Below, in pieces: positions 63,279-64,000 of a DNA stretch of 64,000 nt (position 1 is its first letter; each line of letters opens with the position of its first letter). This stretch comes from Bacillota bacterium. Lineage in GTDB: Bacteria; Bacillota; Clostridia; Christensenellales; SZUA-584. The stretch is from NCBI GenBank assembly GCA_023436115.1, contig JAEZKQ010000031.1:1-64000 (forward strand), given 5' to 3'. The notes under the pieces were generated by a model. That model did not search any database, had not been told where the DNA came from, and worked only from the letters and a program-made list of their open reading frames with translations. The position numbers were made by a program, and so were the translations under genes.

Positions 63279-63977
63279 ATGGCTGCAAATGTATTGGTCG
63301 TTGATGATGAAAAAACGATCGCTGATCTAATCGAAGTATACCTCAAAAGCGAGGATTATAATGTCTATAAGTTTTACAATGGCCAGGATGCGCTAAACTG
63401 TATCGATAATATAAAAATTGATCTGGCTTTATTAGACGTCATGCTTCCTGATGTAAATGGCTTTAACATCTGCCAACGTATCCGTGAGAAACATCACTTC
63501 CCCGTTATCATGCTCACGGCAAAAAGTGAAGAGATTGATAAGATCACCGGTCTCACATTGGGTGCGGACGACTATATTACAAAGCCCTTTCAGCCTTTGG
63601 AAATGATAGCGCGTGTCAAGGCACAGCTTCGAAGATTTACAAAGTACAACGCCGCGGACCCCTTAGCAGAGGAAAACACCATTGTATTTTCGGGGTTGGT
63701 TTTAGACAGGGATACGCATGAATGCACGCTGAATGAGAAGAAGCTTTTTTTAACTCCAACAGAATTCTCCATCCTTTGGGTGCTGACGTCTAACCGCGGA
63801 CGGGTCGTCAGCTCGGAAGAGCTGTTCCATGAGGTATGGGGCGAAAAGTACTACTCAAACAGCAATAATACAGTTATGGTACACATCCGGCATATCCGAG
63901 AGAAGATGGGTGATAGCGCAGAGCGCCCCAAATATATAAAAACAGTATGGGGGGTTGGTTATAAGATTGAAAAATAG
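63279..63977 (+). CDS. OmpR/PhoB-family response regulator
   Basis: A 232-residue two-component regulator. Receiver domain 1-120 with acidic D9-D10, phospho-acceptor D53 in LALLDVMLPDVNG and the Lys of YITKPFQP. Winged helix 130-232 (LTPTEFSILWVLTSNRGRVVSSEELFHEVWG, VHIRHIREKMGD, VWGVGYKIEK). AAGGAG ribosome site. A kinase gene probably follows at once. Confidence 0.95.
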   Translation: MAANVLVVDDEKTIADLIEVYLKSEDYNVYKFYNGQDALNCIDNIKIDLALLDVMLPDVNGFNICQRIREKHHFPVIMLTAKSEEIDKITGLTLGADDYITKPFQPLEMIARVKAQLRRFTKYNAADPLAEENTIVFSGLVLDRDTHECTLNEKKLFLTPTEFSILWVLTSNRGRVVSSEELFHEVWGEKYYSNSNNTVMVHIRHIREKMGDSAERPKYIKTVWGVGYKIEK

Positions 63978-64000
63978 CTCTCAGTTCAGATCTACATTGA
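63967..64000 (+). CDS. Possible start of the partner histidine kinase (partial)
   Basis: A TTG overlapping the regulator stop opens a frame reading KNSSQFRSTL to the window edge, behind GGGGGGTTGG. Position after an OmpR-type regulator suggests a sensor kinase; only 11 codons are visible. Confidence 0.35.
   Translation, partial: MKNSSQFRSTL

Overview
The window reads as a chromosomal segment of a Gram-positive, Clostridia-like member of the Bacillota with middling GC. Signs of this are the AGGAGG-type ribosome sites, occasional TTG/GTG starts, cdaA-cdaR, Veg, rpsF-ssb-rpsR with a zinc-type S18, bactofilin next to a YhbD-like regulator, FprA/rubredoxin oxygen defence, a CGAAC-N4-GTTCG SOS box and c-di-GMP-I riboswitches. 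I see no rRNA or tRNA gene, no insertion sequence, no prophage and no CRISPR array.

Layout. 1-5.4 kb: a leftward sulfur/arsenic operon, consisting of a cysteine-containing leader ORF, a double-rhodanese lipoprotein, two membrane proteins, the radical SAM enzyme ArsS, and a cysteine synthase fused to a C_GCAxxG_C_C domain that runs off the left edge. 5.6-11.6 kb: a leftward six-gene ABC transport cluster (two ABC-2-like permeases, two ATPases, an exported CARDB-like protein, a MacB-type permease). 12.2 kb: a REC-GGDEF diguanylate cyclase. 13.2-16.5 kb: rpsF-ssb-rpsR, a small Cys-rich protein, a DtxR-type regulator, a PfkB kinase coupled to a 54-residue membrane protein. 16.7-16.9 kb: six DnaA-box-like 9-mers in 140 bases next to an AT-rich stretch, i.e. 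an origin-like intergenic region beside veg. 18.1-24.0 kb: two large InlB-type repeat surface proteins, each behind its own promoter and c-di-GMP-I riboswitch. 24.1-26.0 kb: GntR(YtrA)-ABC operon. 26.4-28.4 kb: FprA, rubredoxin, DUF1858 and a zinc-ribbon membrane protein. 28.4-33.8 kb: a PHP phosphoesterase and a TetR-controlled heterodimeric ABC exporter with its palindromic operator. 34-38 kb: NusG-domain-II protein, Gx transporter, zinc metallopeptidase, transketolase. 38-40.5 kb: SH3/peptidoglycan-binding protein and two uracil-DNA glycosylase paralogues. 40.7-49.4 kb: cdaA-cdaR, FAD oxidoreductase, P-loop protein, second cysteine synthase, cysteine hydrolase, hisC, tag, lipoate ligase. 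49.7-55 kb: membrane protein, lyxose isomerase, CDP-alcohol phosphotransferase, polar amino-acid ABC uptake operon. 54.7-64 kb: YhbD/bactofilin pair, two SDRs, an amidase lipoprotein, an AAA ATPase, an SOS-controlled dinB, and an OmpR-type response regulator whose kinase probably starts at the right edge.

How it fits together. The clearest multi-part circuit is nucleotide second-messenger control: a diguanylate cyclase at 12 kb and two c-di-GMP riboswitch-controlled adhesins at 18-24 kb, plus the separate c-di-AMP cyclase pair at 41 kb. The sulfur operon is the least ordinary gene set and has an unusual upstream leader. Several regulatory sites sit beside their likely regulator genes (TetR palindrome, MerR-like dyad, 11-bp-spaced repeats before the response regulator). 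All functional names come from motif recognition by eye; no database search was run.
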